Source: Chloroflexota bacterium
Lineage (GTDB): Bacteria; Chloroflexota; Dehalococcoidia; UBA2979
Assembly: GCA_026713865.1 (NCBI GenBank)
Contig: JAPONQ010000028.1
Span: 1-64,000, forward strand
Direction of reading: 5' to 3'
Length of the DNA: 64,000 nt
The notes under the pieces are model-generated. The model had not been told where the DNA came from. It searched no databases and saw nothing but the letters and a program-made list of their open reading frames with translations. The translations under genes and the position numbers were made by a program. The stretch's first letter is position 1; each line of letters starts with the position of its first letter. Shown here piece by piece: positions 20,968 to 31,285 of the stretch.

Positions 20968-23900
20968 TCACCGGATCGGGACGACCTCGATGTCCCGCTG
21001 CGCCGGGTTCCCGTGCGTCAGTACCGGGTGCACGGTGTCGTTGATGTAGAGCAGCCGCCCCCGGTGGCGCACCGTCGCCTCGAGCGCGTAGTCGGAGCGC
21101 TCGTCGATGTGCCCGGGGTCGTAGGCGATCCGGAACTCCGCGGGGAGCATCGAGGCGCCCTCGATCACGTGCTCTGCGAGGGTCACGGCGGAGGCGTCGG
21201 CGAGCGAGACGTCCACGAGCTTCACCGTGACCACGGCTCCGGCCGGGAGGGCAACCTCCCCTCCGCGCAGGTAGACGGCGCCGGAGAGCGAGGCGGAGGC
21301 CTCCTCCCCGCCGTCGGTGACGGTGAAGCGCCCGCTGTCGCTGCGCCCGAAGACCTCCGGGAAGTAGGCCTCCTCGGCGTGGGCCGGCGCCACGAAGAAG
21401 TCGCCGGGGGTGGTGGCCCGCGCGTAGTAAATGTACTCGTGGACGCCCGGAGGGAGCCGGGAGGCGAGCAGCACGAGCCGGTCGTCGCGGAGATCGACCT
21501 GGTCCCACGGGCTGTAGTACCAGCCGTACCAGGGGGCGACGTACGGCGGCGCGTGCCGCCTGCGCGCCTCCGCCTGCTCGCGCCGGAGCTGCTCGCGGAG
21601 CCACTCGGGGACGACGTCGAGCCGCGGGTCGACGGGCTCGAGCCCGGCCGGCAGGAAGTCCTGGACGCGGGCGAAGAGCCGCTCGGCGGGGGCGAGCACC
21701 GTCACGCTCACGCGCACGATCGCACCCGCGGGGGCGCTCGTGACCGCCGTCTCCGGGTCGTCCAGCAGCGAGTAGCGGCGGGAGACCGAGAAGCCGCGGC
21801 CTGCCGCCTCGATACCCTCGGCGGGCGTGACGTAGCGCAGGGCCAGGTCGTAGTAGAGGCGGCCCTCGCCGGCGCCCCGCTCCAGCTGCACGCGGCTCAC
21901 CTCGCCCCGGGGGAGCTCCGCGAGCGGGAGCGCGACGCCGTCGAAGCGGTCGCCCGCCGCCACGTCGAAGTGCCCGTCGAGCAGCGAGCGGGCACCTAGC
22001 AGCACGCGGTAGTCGTAGGCGCCGCGCCTCTCGCCCGTCAGCTCCGCGAAGGCCCCGAGCGCCGCCATCCCCTCCGCCCGCTCCACGGAGGTCTGCCAGC
22101 GCCTCTCGGCCCGGGCGAGCACGAGCCAGCGCACGGTCTCCTCCAGCAGCGGGTGCTCGGGCGCGGCCGCGGCGAGTGCGCGCAGCACGAGCGCGGTCGC
22201 GCGCACGCCGGAGTTGTGCATCGAGCCCCGGATCGGCGCGTCCTCCCAGTGGTTCCCGTTCGCGCTCGAGAGCGCCGAGGCCGCGAGGTCGTTCGCGAGC
22301 ACGCGCACGTCCGGGTCGCCCGCGCCGGCGCCGGCAGCGAGCAGGCCGAGCAGCGCGTAGGCCCGCCCCCAGCTCGTCAGCTGCGCGCGCTCCTCCTCGA
22401 CCAGCGTCCTGAGCGCGGGGCCCTGCTCCCGGGCGGGGGCGCTCACCTCGCCGCCCGCGTTCTGCGAGCTCGCCAGGGCGTAGAGCAGGAAGGCGTGCTG
22501 GCTGGGGTTGGCGGGGCGCTCGACGTCGGTCTCGCGGCCGACGTGCCGCGCGATCAGGCGCGCGGTGCGCTCGTACCCCTCCACGGAGACGTCGTAGCCG
22601 GCGCCCCGGGCCTCCCCCAGCGCCGTCAGCACCCAGCCGGTGACCCAGAGGTCGGTCGCGCACTCCCGGCACCAGCCCCAGCCGCCGTCACCGCGCTGCG
22701 CCCGCACCAGGCGGTCGATATCCGCGCGCAGCCGGCTCTCCTGCGCCTCGTCCGGGGCGCCCGCGTCCGCCCGCAGCGCGGCGAGGGTGGCGACGAGGCG
22801 GCTCGCCACGCGCACGTGCGACTCCGAGGGGTGGGGCGCGAACGCGGCGAGCTCCTCGTCGAGGGCGCCCACGAGCGATCCCTGGAGCGAGATCTCGAGC
22901 GAGCCGTGGTCGGTGAGGGCGTACCCGGGGAGGTAGAGCGCCTCCAGCGCCGCACCCTGCTCCACGACGCCGCCGGTCGCCGTCGTCTCGGACGTCACGT
23001 CGAGGTGGACGGGGAGCGTGAGCTCGACGGCGTCCCCTGGGACGCCGGGCGCGGTCGCCTCGAAGCGGACGCGGGCCACTCCCGCCGAGGCGGCGAGCGC
23101 CGGCCAGCTGAGCACGACGGAGTCGCCCGGCTCCGCCCGCACCGTGCGCGCGGCCTGCTCCGCGAGCACCAGGCCCCGCGCCTCGATCGCGACCGTGATG
23201 TCGAGCGGGCGCTCCGTGCCGTTGCGCACGAGCGTGCGCAGCGTGACCTCGTCGCCGACGCGCAGGAAGCGCGGGAGCGCCGGGCGCACCAGCAGCGGCT
23301 TGGTGACCAGGAGCTCGCTCTCGCCCTCGCCGACCTCGGTGCCGGCGGTCGCGGCCCGGGCCAGGGCGCGCCACGTCGTCGCGTTGTCGGGGAGCTCGAG
23401 CTCGAAGGCGGCGCGGCCCGAGGCGTCGGTCCGGAGCTGCCCCAGCCACAGCGCCGTGTTCCGGAAGTCCGAGCGCGTGCTGACGCCCGGGCCCTCGACC
23501 CCGCTCTCCGCGGCGCGCGCGGCCGGGGCGGCGGCCGCCATATCGCTGTCCATCCCGCCCTGGCGCTCCGTCGGCGAGCGCGTCCACGCCGTTCGGACGC
23601 CGAGCGCCCGCTCGCTCCAGAAGGTCTCCATGCCGTCGCGCCCCGACTCCTCGAGCAGCGAGAGCACGGCCTCGTCGACGATGGCGACCGAGACGTCGGC
23701 GGAGACGCCGCGGCCGAGGTGATCTGTGACCTCGACCTCGTAGCGCACGGTCTCCCCCGGCGCGGCCCGATCCCGCTCCGGCTCCACCCGCACGTCGAGC
23801 CGCAGCGCATCCGTCGCCACCGGGAGGTTGACGTAGCCGATGCGGACGCGCGGGAGCGGATCCTCCTGGGTCGGCGGGCGGTAGAGCACGACGCCGACGT

Positions 23901-26900
23901 AGATGTTGGGGCGGTGTCCCGCCTCGATCGGGATGAGCAGCACCTCGCTGTTCGTCTCGAAGCGCCGGACCTCGCCCTCCAACACGCGCCCGCGCTCGAG
24001 GGTGACCAGGCCCGTCACCCCGGCGAAGGGCGCGGGCACCAGCACGCGGGCGACGTCCCCCACCTCGTAGCGCTCGCGGTCCGGGACGAGCGTCAGGATC
24101 TCGTCGTCGCTCACCCGCCACGGGGCGTGCCCGTCACCGCTCACCCACAGCGAGCGCGCCGAGCGCTGGACGCGCCCCTCCCCGTCGACCGTCTCCGAGA
24201 CGAGCCGGTAGCTTCCCGCCGCGGCGGGCGTGACCGAGACCGTCGCCTCGGCGTCCGCGCCGGTCGTGGCGGAGAGCGTCTCGACGGTGCTCTCGCGGAG
24301 CTCGCTCCGGTAGCGGTAGTCGCCGTCCTCGGTCTTCTCGAGCGTGGTCACCCACTCGCGCCGGACGAGGCGCAGCTTGACCGGGCGCCCCGGCGCCGCC
24401 CGGCCCGAGGTGTCGAGGGTGACGAGCTCAACCGCGAAGGGCTCTGCGGCCGTCGCGACCGACGACGCCACCGCGATGCCGGCGTAGACGGCGGCCGGGT
24501 GGACGGTGAGGGTGGTGCTGCCCGCCACCGCCTGCGCGCTGGCATCGGTCACGGTCGCGCTCACGGTGAAGAGCTGCGTCCCCTCGCCCTCATCGAGCGC
24601 CGTGGGGATCTCGAAGGCGGCCGACCCCGCCTCGTCCGTCTGCGCGTCGCCCTCGGCGCGTAGCGGCGGAGTCTCGCTCCGGCGGTACTCGGAGAAGGAG
24701 TAGCGCTCGTAGCCCTCGGCCCGGAAGGCGGTGGGCGAGGAGAGCGCCCTCCAGCTGACCTCCGCCTCGCGGGCGGGGCCCCCGAAGAAGAAGGTCGCCC
24801 GCGCCTCCGCGGCGACGCGGTCGCCGGAGACGGCGGCGCCCGACGCCGTCTCGACCGCGACCCGGAGCTCGGGGACGCGGAACTCGGCCACCGTGAAGTG
24901 CGCCCCGGCGACGAAGCGCCCGCCGGGATCGCTGAGCGTGAGCCGGTAGTCGCCGGTCGCGGCGTCCCCGGGGAGGACGAGCTCGCCCGCCAGGGCGCCG
25001 AGCTCGTCGACGGTGAGCGCCGACTCCTCCACCAGCTCGTAGCGCGGATCCCGGATCCGGAGCGTGAGGGAGGTTCCGGGCTCGGGCACGGCGTAGGAGG
25101 CGTCGTCGTCGGACCTGACGACCCCCTTGTAGAAGACCGTCTCGCCCGGGCGGTAGAGGGGGCGGTCGCTGTAGAGGTGGGCCACCGGCCCGGCGAAGTA
25201 CCCGCCGACCGGGACTCCGGGGTCGAAGCGGTACTGCCCGGTCTCCCACCAGGTGAGCGCGACGCCGGTGCGCCCGCCGCCGTCGACGCGGACGAGGTAG
25301 TCGCCGTAGGGGCGGTAGTAGGAGCCGCGCACGGGGGGGATGGCGAAGCGGGCGAGGCCGTCGGGGTCGGTGGACGCCCTCTGGACGGTGTCGCCGCCGG
25401 TCTCCCGGGCGTCCCCGGCGGGGACGGCGCTCACCTCGACGCCCGCGATGGGCTCCCCGGAGGCGTAGTCGAGCGCCCACACCAGCAGCTCGTCGTGGGC
25501 GTGCTTGGTCACGAGCGTGGTGTCGACCACGCTCACGATGAGGGTGCGCTCGATGTCGTCGAGCTCCCCCAACCCCTCCGGGAGCGCCGCGCGAGCGCCG
25601 GCCGGCAGGCTTTCGATCGGGAGCGGCTCGCTGTCGGGATCGTCCGCACTCGCGACCAGGAAATAGTGCCCCCCGGCGAGCCTCCCGCCGGCGTCGAGGG
25701 CGGCGGCGTGGATCGTCGCCGCGCCGCCTCGGGGGAGGGCCTGCGTCCAGTCGCGGATCGGGTTGGAGCCGGGCCGGAAGCCGCGGTCGACGTAGCCCCG
25801 GCGCAACAGCTCCTGAGACTCCTCCCCGGAGAGGCGGTAGAGCCGGAAGCGGATCTCCTCGATGCGCCACGCGCGGTACTCCACGACCTGCCCGGAGCCC
25901 TCGGGGAGTACGGCGACGGCGCCCGGCGTGGTGAAGGCGATGTTCGCCGGGCGCTGCCGGGTGCTGAAGGAGAACTCGCGGGCCGGGAGGGCCCGCCCGC
26001 CGCGGTCGCGGATCCCCTCGGCGAGGCGCACGGTGTACTCGCTGTCGTACTCGAGCACCCCCCACACCGAGACGCCGGCGCCGCGGGCGTAGATGCGGTC
26101 CTCCTCGAGCACCTCGCCGTTGATGAAGATGCGGCCGGGGAAGGACTCCGGATCCATCGGGTTGTTGTAGGTGAGCCGGATGCCGCAGCAGTAGGCATCG
26201 GTCTCGCCGTCCTGGGGCGAGGTGGAGATGAGCCGGGGCGTATCGACCGCCCGGAAGCCGGCGGAGCGCCCCGAGCGCGTCTCTCCGCCGTCTGCGCCCC
26301 GCAGGCCGTCTCGGGCGACGACAACGTACGCGCCGCCGAGGGCGAGCGGGCCTTCGGGGATGAGCGTGACCGCGGTCGAGTCCGCGCTCCACTCGTACGC
26401 GGCGCCGACCTTCTCTCCGGGAGCGCCGAGCAGGTCGGCTCCCGCCTCGACGGAGGCGCGCTCCGCCGGCCGTGCGGGGACGTCCACGGCCCCGGCGTCA
26501 TCCTCGCGCGACCCGGGCTGGGGGGCGGCCTGCTCCGCGGAGGCGCGGTGGAGAGTGAGTCCCGACTCGACGGAGGCGCGGTCCATCGGCTGGTTGAAGG
26601 TGACCACCACGCGGGAGTCGGGCTCCACGTGGAGGGCGCCGTCCTGCGGCTCGAAGCTGCGGACGGTGGGCTGGATGGTCGTGAAGCTCCACTCATAGTC
26701 GGCGCCGAGCACGCCGTCCGCAGCGGAGGTCAGCCCGGCCGGGATGCGGACCCGGTACTCGGTGTGCGGGCGCAGGTCGTCCGGGGTGAAGCGGTAGAGC
26801 GAGGTGTTGAGCCACTCGCCCTCGCCTGCGAGCGGCGGGTCGAACTCGAGCACTGCCGGCGAGCCCGCCTCCTGGAGCAGGGTGAGCGGCGCGACCGAGC

Positions 26901-27723
26901 GGCTGAACTGGACCAGGATGCGCCCGCCCGCCGGCACCTCCTCGTCGCCGTCTGCCGGGATCACGGAGACGACCTCGAGCCGGCCCTCGGCGGTGAAGTG
27001 GTGCGCGTGGCCGGCGACCAGGCCCGACGCCTCCGCGTCGAGGGAGACCTCGTAGCGCTCCCCGCGCGCCCACCCCGGGTAGTCCGGCTGGAAGAGGAGG
27101 GTGCGGTCGTCGAGCCAGGCGAAGGAGCCCGGAGCCTCGGGCTCGAAGGAGACCAGCGCGCGCGGATCCGCCTGGACGGGCGGGTGGCGGAAGGCGATGG
27201 TCAGGGCCGCCAGGCGCGGCACGTCGTCGCCGCCCGGCGAGACCGAGACGGCCTGCTCCTCCTCGGGGAGCGCGACGGAGAGCGTGACGTCGCCGTAGCG
27301 GTAGTGGCCTGCGGGGCTGACGCCGTCGTCGAGCGGGAGCTGGACCCGCCCCGCGTCGTCCCAGTCGCCCCCTGAGGAGCGCGCCCCGACGTGGATCCGG
27401 CGCGGCTCGGCGACGCGCTGCCAGACGCGGATCTCGACGCCGTCGACCCTGACGTCGCCGAAGCGCTCGTCGCGGTCGGCGGTGAGTCCCCGGTCGAGGT
27501 GGAGGCGGATGGTCCCCAGCGCGTCCCAGCGCCCCCCGGCGGGGCGCGCGCTGATATAGAGGAGCTCCGGGTCGGCCACGCCCTGCCACACCCGCACGTC
27601 CACGTCGACCCGCACCCGGCCACCGCTCTCCTGAGAGGAGGCGGAGCCGGCCCCGGCGAAGAGCACCAGCGCCAGCAGCAGGGCGCCGGTGAGGGCGTGC
27701 CGTCGTGCTGCGCCCCGCCTCAC
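20968..27723 (-). CDS. Bacterial alpha-2-macroglobulin with N-terminal VRVWQ modules and C-terminal YbaY domain
   Basis: 2251 residues; GTG start with AAGGAG upstream. In order: Sec signal peptide, two VRVWQ modules (about 36-150), many macroglobulin MG domains (Ig-like and MG1-style sections, SYYRPYGDYLVRVDG, RPLYRPGETVFYKGVVR), the helical toroid TED-like region (about 1600-1900), the receptor-binding-like end (LRDDRLVLLASRLPPGVHEY, then FFVAPAHAEEAYFPEVFGRS), and a YbaY domain (about 2140-2251). The usual CxEQ thioester is absent: the equivalent site reads FAPHPSESHVRVASR. Such proteins are thought to trap invading proteases. No pbpC partner is adjacent. Confidence 0.9.
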   Translation of the reverse strand: MRRGAARRHALTGALLLALVLFAGAGSASSQESGGRVRVDVDVRVWQGVADPELLYISARPAGGRWDALGTIRLHLDRGLTADRDERFGDVRVDGVEIRVWQRVAEPRRIHVGARSSGGDWDDAGRVQLPLDDGVSPAGHYRYGDVTLSVALPEEEQAVSVSPGGDDVPRLAALTIAFRHPPVQADPRALVSFEPEAPGSFAWLDDRTLLFQPDYPGWARGERYEVSLDAEASGLVAGHAHHFTAEGRLEVVSVIPADGDEEVPAGGRILVQFSRSVAPLTLLQEAGSPAVLEFDPPLAGEGEWLNTSLYRFTPDDLRPHTEYRVRIPAGLTSAADGVLGADYEWSFTTIQPTVRSFEPQDGALHVEPDSRVVVTFNQPMDRASVESGLTLHRASAEQAAPQPGSREDDAGAVDVPARPAERASVEAGADLLGAPGEKVGAAYEWSADSTAVTLIPEGPLALGGAYVVVARDGLRGADGGETRSGRSAGFRAVDTPRLISTSPQDGETDAYCCGIRLTYNNPMDPESFPGRIFINGEVLEEDRIYARGAGVSVWGVLEYDSEYTVRLAEGIRDRGGRALPAREFSFSTRQRPANIAFTTPGAVAVLPEGSGQVVEYRAWRIEEIRFRLYRLSGEESQELLRRGYVDRGFRPGSNPIRDWTQALPRGGAATIHAAALDAGGRLAGGHYFLVASADDPDSEPLPIESLPAGARAALPEGLGELDDIERTLIVSVVDTTLVTKHAHDELLVWALDYASGEPIAGVEVSAVPAGDARETGGDTVQRASTDPDGLARFAIPPVRGSYYRPYGDYLVRVDGGGRTGVALTWWETGQYRFDPGVPVGGYFAGPVAHLYSDRPLYRPGETVFYKGVVRSDDDASYAVPEPGTSLTLRIRDPRYELVEESALTVDELGALAGELVLPGDAATGDYRLTLSDPGGRFVAGAHFTVAEFRVPELRVAVETASGAAVSGDRVAAEARATFFFGGPAREAEVSWRALSSPTAFRAEGYERYSFSEYRRSETPPLRAEGDAQTDEAGSAAFEIPTALDEGEGTQLFTVSATVTDASAQAVAGSTTLTVHPAAVYAGIAVASSVATAAEPFAVELVTLDTSGRAAPGRPVKLRLVRREWVTTLEKTEDGDYRYRSELRESTVETLSATTGADAEATVSVTPAAAGSYRLVSETVDGEGRVQRSARSLWVSGDGHAPWRVSDDEILTLVPDRERYEVGDVARVLVPAPFAGVTGLVTLERGRVLEGEVRRFETNSEVLLIPIEAGHRPNIYVGVVLYRPPTQEDPLPRVRIGYVNLPVATDALRLDVRVEPERDRAAPGETVRYEVEVTDHLGRGVSADVSVAIVDEAVLSLLEESGRDGMETFWSERALGVRTAWTRSPTERQGGMDSDMAAAAPAARAAESGVEGPGVSTRSDFRNTALWLGQLRTDASGRAAFELELPDNATTWRALARAATAGTEVGEGESELLVTKPLLVRPALPRFLRVGDEVTLRTLVRNGTERPLDITVAIEARGLVLAEQAARTVRAEPGDSVVLSWPALAASAGVARVRFEATAPGVPGDAVELTLPVHLDVTSETTATGGVVEQGAALEALYLPGYALTDHGSLEISLQGSLVGALDEELAAFAPHPSESHVRVASRLVATLAALRADAGAPDEAQESRLRADIDRLVRAQRGDGGWGWCRECATDLWVTGWVLTALGEARGAGYDVSVEGYERTARLIARHVGRETDVERPANPSQHAFLLYALASSQNAGGEVSAPAREQGPALRTLVEEERAQLTSWGRAYALLGLLAAGAGAGDPDVRVLANDLAASALSSANGNHWEDAPIRGSMHNSGVRATALVLRALAAAAPEHPLLEETVRWLVLARAERRWQTSVERAEGMAALGAFAELTGERRGAYDYRVLLGARSLLDGHFDVAAGDRFDGVALPLAELPRGEVSRVQLERGAGEGRLYYDLALRYVTPAEGIEAAGRGFSVSRRYSLLDDPETAVTSAPAGAIVRVSVTVLAPAERLFARVQDFLPAGLEPVDPRLDVVPEWLREQLRREQAEARRRHAPPYVAPWYGWYYSPWDQVDLRDDRLVLLASRLPPGVHEYIYYARATTPGDFFVAPAHAEEAYFPEVFGRSDSGRFTVTDGGEEASASLSGAVYLRGGEVALPAGAVVTVKLVDVSLADASAVTLAEHVIEGASMLPAEFRIAYDPGHIDERSDYALEATVRHRGRLLYINDTVHPVLTHGNPAQRDIEVVPIR

Positions 27724-27883
27724 GGGGGCTCCTTCCCGTGCCCGTCCCGGTAGTATCTACGCCGCCTGGCGGCCGAGCGTTCCCGGTCAGCCTACAGGGG
27801 CGCCTCGCGCCGGCGTTCCCGACCTTCCGTCACACCCCCTGCCCGCGGCGCGCCCCGTGGCGCGTCCTGAGCAGGGCCGGGCG

Positions 27884-27889
27884 TAGAAT
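27884..27889 (+). promoter_or_regulatory. Possible -10 element of the BrkB-like gene
   Basis: GCGTAGAATCGG holds a good TAGAAT hexamer 52 bases before the GTG at 27941; no convincing -35 is seen. Confidence 0.35.
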
Positions 27890-27940
27890 CGGGGCGCTCT
27901 CGCCGGGGAGCGAGCGGCCGCGCCCGGGAAGGATCGGCTG

Positions 27941-28939
27941 GTGTCCGCATCGTCTCCTGAGCCCCCACCGGCGTCCCGCCACGTTCCGCCCGGGCGCCGG
28001 GTCGCCGGACTGGCCCTGCTCGTGTCGCGGCGCGCGACGGCGAACTTCATCGACGCCGGCGCCTCGCAGATCGCGGCGGGCATCTCCTACTTCGCGCTGA
28101 TCTCGCTGTTCCCGCTGGCGCTGCTGGCGTTCGCGGCTCTCGGCCTCGTGCTCCGGGACGCCTCCCTCAAGCGGCGCGTGATCGACGGGATCGTGGAGAG
28201 CGTGCCCGTCCAGGCGCCGGCGGTCGAGGAGTCGCTCGCCGCCCTCGTGAGCGGCGGCGCCACCATCGGCCTGGTGGCGCTTGTGGCCACCGTCTGGACG
28301 GGGAGCGCCCTCGCCGCCGCGCTGCGAAAGGCGCTCAACACCATGTTCGCGGTGGAGCGCCCGCGGCCGCTGGTCCAGGGCAAGCTCCTCGACGTCACCG
28401 TCGCCCCGGTGCTCGGGTTTTTGCTGCTGCTCTCGCTCGCGCTGACGACGGCGTGGCGTTTCGCGCAGGCCGAGGCGGTCGCCATCGGGATCCTGCGTGC
28501 GCAGCCCCTCGTCTGGGAGCTCGGGGCCGCCGGGATCGCCGGCGCGATCAGTTTCCTCGCCTTCCTCTTCCTCTACTGGCTGCTGCCGAACTCGCGGCTG
28601 CGCCTGCGAGACCTCTGGCCGGGGGCGCTGCTCGCCGCCGCGGCATTCGAGTTGGTCAAGCTCGGGTTCGCGGTCTACCTGGCGAACTTCGGCAACTACG
28701 ACGTGATCTACGGCTCGCTCGGAGGGGTGATCACGCTCCTGGTGTGGGTCTACGTCAGCGCCAACATCATGCTCTTCGGCGCCGCCGTCGCGGCGGAGAT
28801 CCCGCGATCGGTGCGGGGGGAGGATCGGCACACCGGCGATCGCGAGCGCGACGTGGGCTGGCGGGGGGCGGCGCTGCTGCTGCTGCGCGGGCTCTTCCTC
28901 GGGCCGGACGAGTCGCCGCCCCAGACGAGGCGCCGGTAG
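27941..28939 (+). CDS. YihY/BrkB-family inner-membrane protein
   Basis: 332 residues from a GTG. After a cytoplasmic Pro-rich N-terminus come about six membrane helices with the family landmarks ASQIAAGISYFALISLFPLA, LRKALNTMFAVERPRP, FLYWLLPNSRLRLRDLWPGA and NFGNYDVIYGSLGGVITLLV. The molecular function of the family is unsettled; some members were once called RNase BN or virulence factor BrkB. It is divergent from the macroglobulin gene. Confidence 0.92.
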   Translation: MSASSPEPPPASRHVPPGRRVAGLALLVSRRATANFIDAGASQIAAGISYFALISLFPLALLAFAALGLVLRDASLKRRVIDGIVESVPVQAPAVEESLAALVSGGATIGLVALVATVWTGSALAAALRKALNTMFAVERPRPLVQGKLLDVTVAPVLGFLLLLSLALTTAWRFAQAEAVAIGILRAQPLVWELGAAGIAGAISFLAFLFLYWLLPNSRLRLRDLWPGALLAAAAFELVKLGFAVYLANFGNYDVIYGSLGGVITLLVWVYVSANIMLFGAAVAAEIPRSVRGEDRHTGDRERDVGWRGAALLLLRGLFLGPDESPPQTRRR

Positions 28940-29048
28940 CAGCGCGTGGCGGCGGGGTCGCGTGGTGGGGGCCTGTCGCGGACCGCGTGAGGGAGTCTGG
29001 TGCACCGGAGGGGCGCTCTGAGGCAGACCGGGTCCCCGGGCGCGCGGC

Positions 29049-29171
29049 GTGACGCGTCGTCGCTTTCTGGGGCTGCTCGCGGCGGGCGGGGCGGCTGCGG
29101 TGCTCGCGGCGTGCCTCGGAGAGGATGGCGGCGGCGAGCTGTCCGGGCTCGCCAAGGATCCCGGGCCGTAG
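29049..29171 (+). CDS. 40-residue twin-arginine/lipobox peptide
   Basis: GTG start, 40 codons. The sequence begins MTRRRFLGLLAAGGAAAVLA and continues with AC, then a short Gly/Glu/Pro tail: a Tat motif (RRRFLGL), hydrophobic core and lipobox Cys22 with only 18 residues after it. It lies 109 bases after the BrkB-like gene and 172 bases before a lipoprotein with its own signal peptide. It could be a real mini-lipoprotein or the remaining 5' end of a deleted Tat-exported protein. The ribosome site is weak. Confidence 0.45.
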   Translation: MTRRRFLGLLAAGGAAAVLAACLGEDGGGELSGLAKDPGP

Positions 29172-29343
29172 AGCTGGCGAGCGGGAGGCACCTGATGCAC
29201 GGCTTCGCGCACTCGCCGCACGGCGGACGGGCCGCTCTCGGGTAGGAGAAGATCCCCCACGGGGTGCGGTAGGATCGCGACAGCACAGAGACGATGTCTC
29301 ATGCGTGCGCTCGACGCACTGTCCGCAACGAAGGGACGGCGAC

Positions 29344-31233
29344 ATGCCTGTCGGGGGGATGTGGCAGCGCGTGCTGCTCGTGGCGCTCACCGCGCTCCTG
29401 CTCGCAGCCTGCGCGGGCGACCCGGACGACGGCGGGGAGACGGCGGCCGTCCCCACGCCGGACGCTGCACCGACGGCCACCCCGGACGCCCTACCGGTCG
29501 GCGCCGATGCCCCGGGCGCCGATGCCTCGATCGTCGAGCAGCTCCGCGCGAATGCGGATGCCTTCTCCTACGACATCGGCATCCCCGGCGGGACCATCAC
29601 CTCCGCCACCATCGGTGAACCCCTGACCTTTAACGGCGTGCTGGCCAACGACTCCTACTCCTCGGGCCTGCTCGGTTACCTCTACGAGGGGCTGACGGAG
29701 GTCTCGTGGCTGACCGACGAGGTCGAGCCGGCGCTGGCGGAGTCGTGGGAGCACTCGGACGACGGACTCACCTGGACCTTCCACCTGCGCAGCGACGTGC
29801 GCTGGCACGACGGCGAGCCGTTCACCGCGCGCGACGTCGAGTTCACCTTCAACCGCGTCATCTACAACCACGATATCCCGACCTCCGCCCGCGCCGCCTT
29901 CCACTTCCGCTACCTCGACGAGGCCGGCAACTGGCAGGAAGCGCCGATGACCGTCACCGCTGTGGGCGAGGACAGGGTGCGCTTCGAGCTGCCGGTGCCG
30001 TTCGCGCCGTTCCTGCGCTCGATGGGGACGTCCATCTACCCGCGGCACATCCTCGAGCCGCACATCGAGGCGGGAACGTTCGACGCGCTGTGGGACGTGG
30101 ACTCGGACCCCTCCGAGGTCGTCGGCACCGGCCCGTTCACCATCGAGAGCTACACGCCCGGGGAGCGCGTGGTGCTGGTCCGCAACCCGGACTACTGGCT
30201 CCGCGACGCCGACGGCAACGCGCTCCCCTACATCGAGCGCATCGTCCACCTGCTGGTGCCGACGATCGAGGACGACCTGGCGAAGTTCCGGGCCGGCGAG
30301 GTGGACTCGTACGGGATGCGGGGCCAGGACTACGCTCTGCTCGAGCCCGAGCAGGGGCGGGGCAACTTCACCGTCTATCGCCGCGGCCCGGCATTCGGGA
30401 CCGTCTTTCTCGGCTTCAACCTCAACACCGGCTCCAACCCGGAGAGCGGCGAGCCGTACGTGGAGCCGGAAATGCTCGCCTGGTTCAGCGAGGTCGAGTT
30501 CCGGCGCGCCGTCGCCCACAGCATCGACAAGGCGCGCATCATCGACGAGGTCCAGCACGGGCTCGGCTATCCGCAGTGGGCGTCGATCAGTCCCGCCGCC
30601 GGCGACTTCCACAACCCGGACGTCCGCCGCTACGAGTACGACATTGAGCGCGCCAACGCGATTCTCGACGGCCTCGGCTGGATGGATGCCGACGGCGACG
30701 GCGTGCGTGAGGACGCCGGGGGCACCCCTGTCTCCTTCAAGCTCGTCACGAATGTCGACAACGACGTGCGCGCGCGGGTCGCCGCCATCGTCGACGAGGG
30801 CCTCGACCGCATCGGCATCGATGCGCGGTTCGAGCCCATCGACTTCGGGGACCTCGTGGGGCAGCTGACCGCGACCTACGACTGGGAGGCGATGATCGTC
30901 GGGCTCACCGGCGGCACCGAGCCGCACTTCGGGATGGCCGTGTGGCACAGCGGCGAGTCGCTGCACCTGTGGCACCCGAACCAGGAGCAGCCGGCCACCG
31001 AGTGGGAGGCCGAGATCGACGCGTTGTACATTGAGGGCAGCCAGGAGCTCAACCGCGAGCGGCGCATCGAGCACTATCGTCGTGCGCAGGAGGTCGCGGC
31101 CGAGCAGGTGCCGCTCATCTACACGACGCTCTCGGAACGCCTGAGCGCGGTACGCAACGTCTTCGGCAACACGACGCCGACCCTCTACGGGCTGTGGGAC
31201 GTCCGGTACGTGTACCGGACGGACCTGAACTAG
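29344..31233 (+). CDS. Oligopeptide/nickel-type ABC substrate-binding lipoprotein
   Basis: 629 residues from the ATG at 29344 (AAGGGA upstream); the frame is open before it but the signal peptide with lipobox (LLLAAC) starts here. A Thr/Pro/Ala linker is followed by an SBP_bac_5 domain: YEGLTEVSWLTDEVEPALAE, TWTFHLRSDVRWHDGEPFTA, VVGTGPFTIESYTPGERVVL, RRAVAHSIDKARI. It should deliver peptides or similar solutes to an ABC importer; no permease or ATPase genes are next to it, so it is an orphan here. A TAGGAT box at 29270 may be its promoter. Confidence 0.92.
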   Translation: MPVGGMWQRVLLVALTALLLAACAGDPDDGGETAAVPTPDAAPTATPDALPVGADAPGADASIVEQLRANADAFSYDIGIPGGTITSATIGEPLTFNGVLANDSYSSGLLGYLYEGLTEVSWLTDEVEPALAESWEHSDDGLTWTFHLRSDVRWHDGEPFTARDVEFTFNRVIYNHDIPTSARAAFHFRYLDEAGNWQEAPMTVTAVGEDRVRFELPVPFAPFLRSMGTSIYPRHILEPHIEAGTFDALWDVDSDPSEVVGTGPFTIESYTPGERVVLVRNPDYWLRDADGNALPYIERIVHLLVPTIEDDLAKFRAGEVDSYGMRGQDYALLEPEQGRGNFTVYRRGPAFGTVFLGFNLNTGSNPESGEPYVEPEMLAWFSEVEFRRAVAHSIDKARIIDEVQHGLGYPQWASISPAAGDFHNPDVRRYEYDIERANAILDGLGWMDADGDGVREDAGGTPVSFKLVTNVDNDVRARVAAIVDEGLDRIGIDARFEPIDFGDLVGQLTATYDWEAMIVGLTGGTEPHFGMAVWHSGESLHLWHPNQEQPATEWEAEIDALYIEGSQELNRERRIEHYRRAQEVAAEQVPLIYTTLSERLSAVRNVFGNTTPTLYGLWDVRYVYRTDLN

Positions 31234-31285
31234 TGCGGGGTCGCGGCGGCCATCGCGCCCCGGGCGTCCGGGGCGCCGTCTCCGC

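Noticed and set aside
22153-24663. 836-codon open frame on the plus strand inside the macroglobulin gene
   Set aside because: Same effect: its composition is Arg/Gly/Glu-biased without domains, while the minus strand has a coherent macroglobulin.
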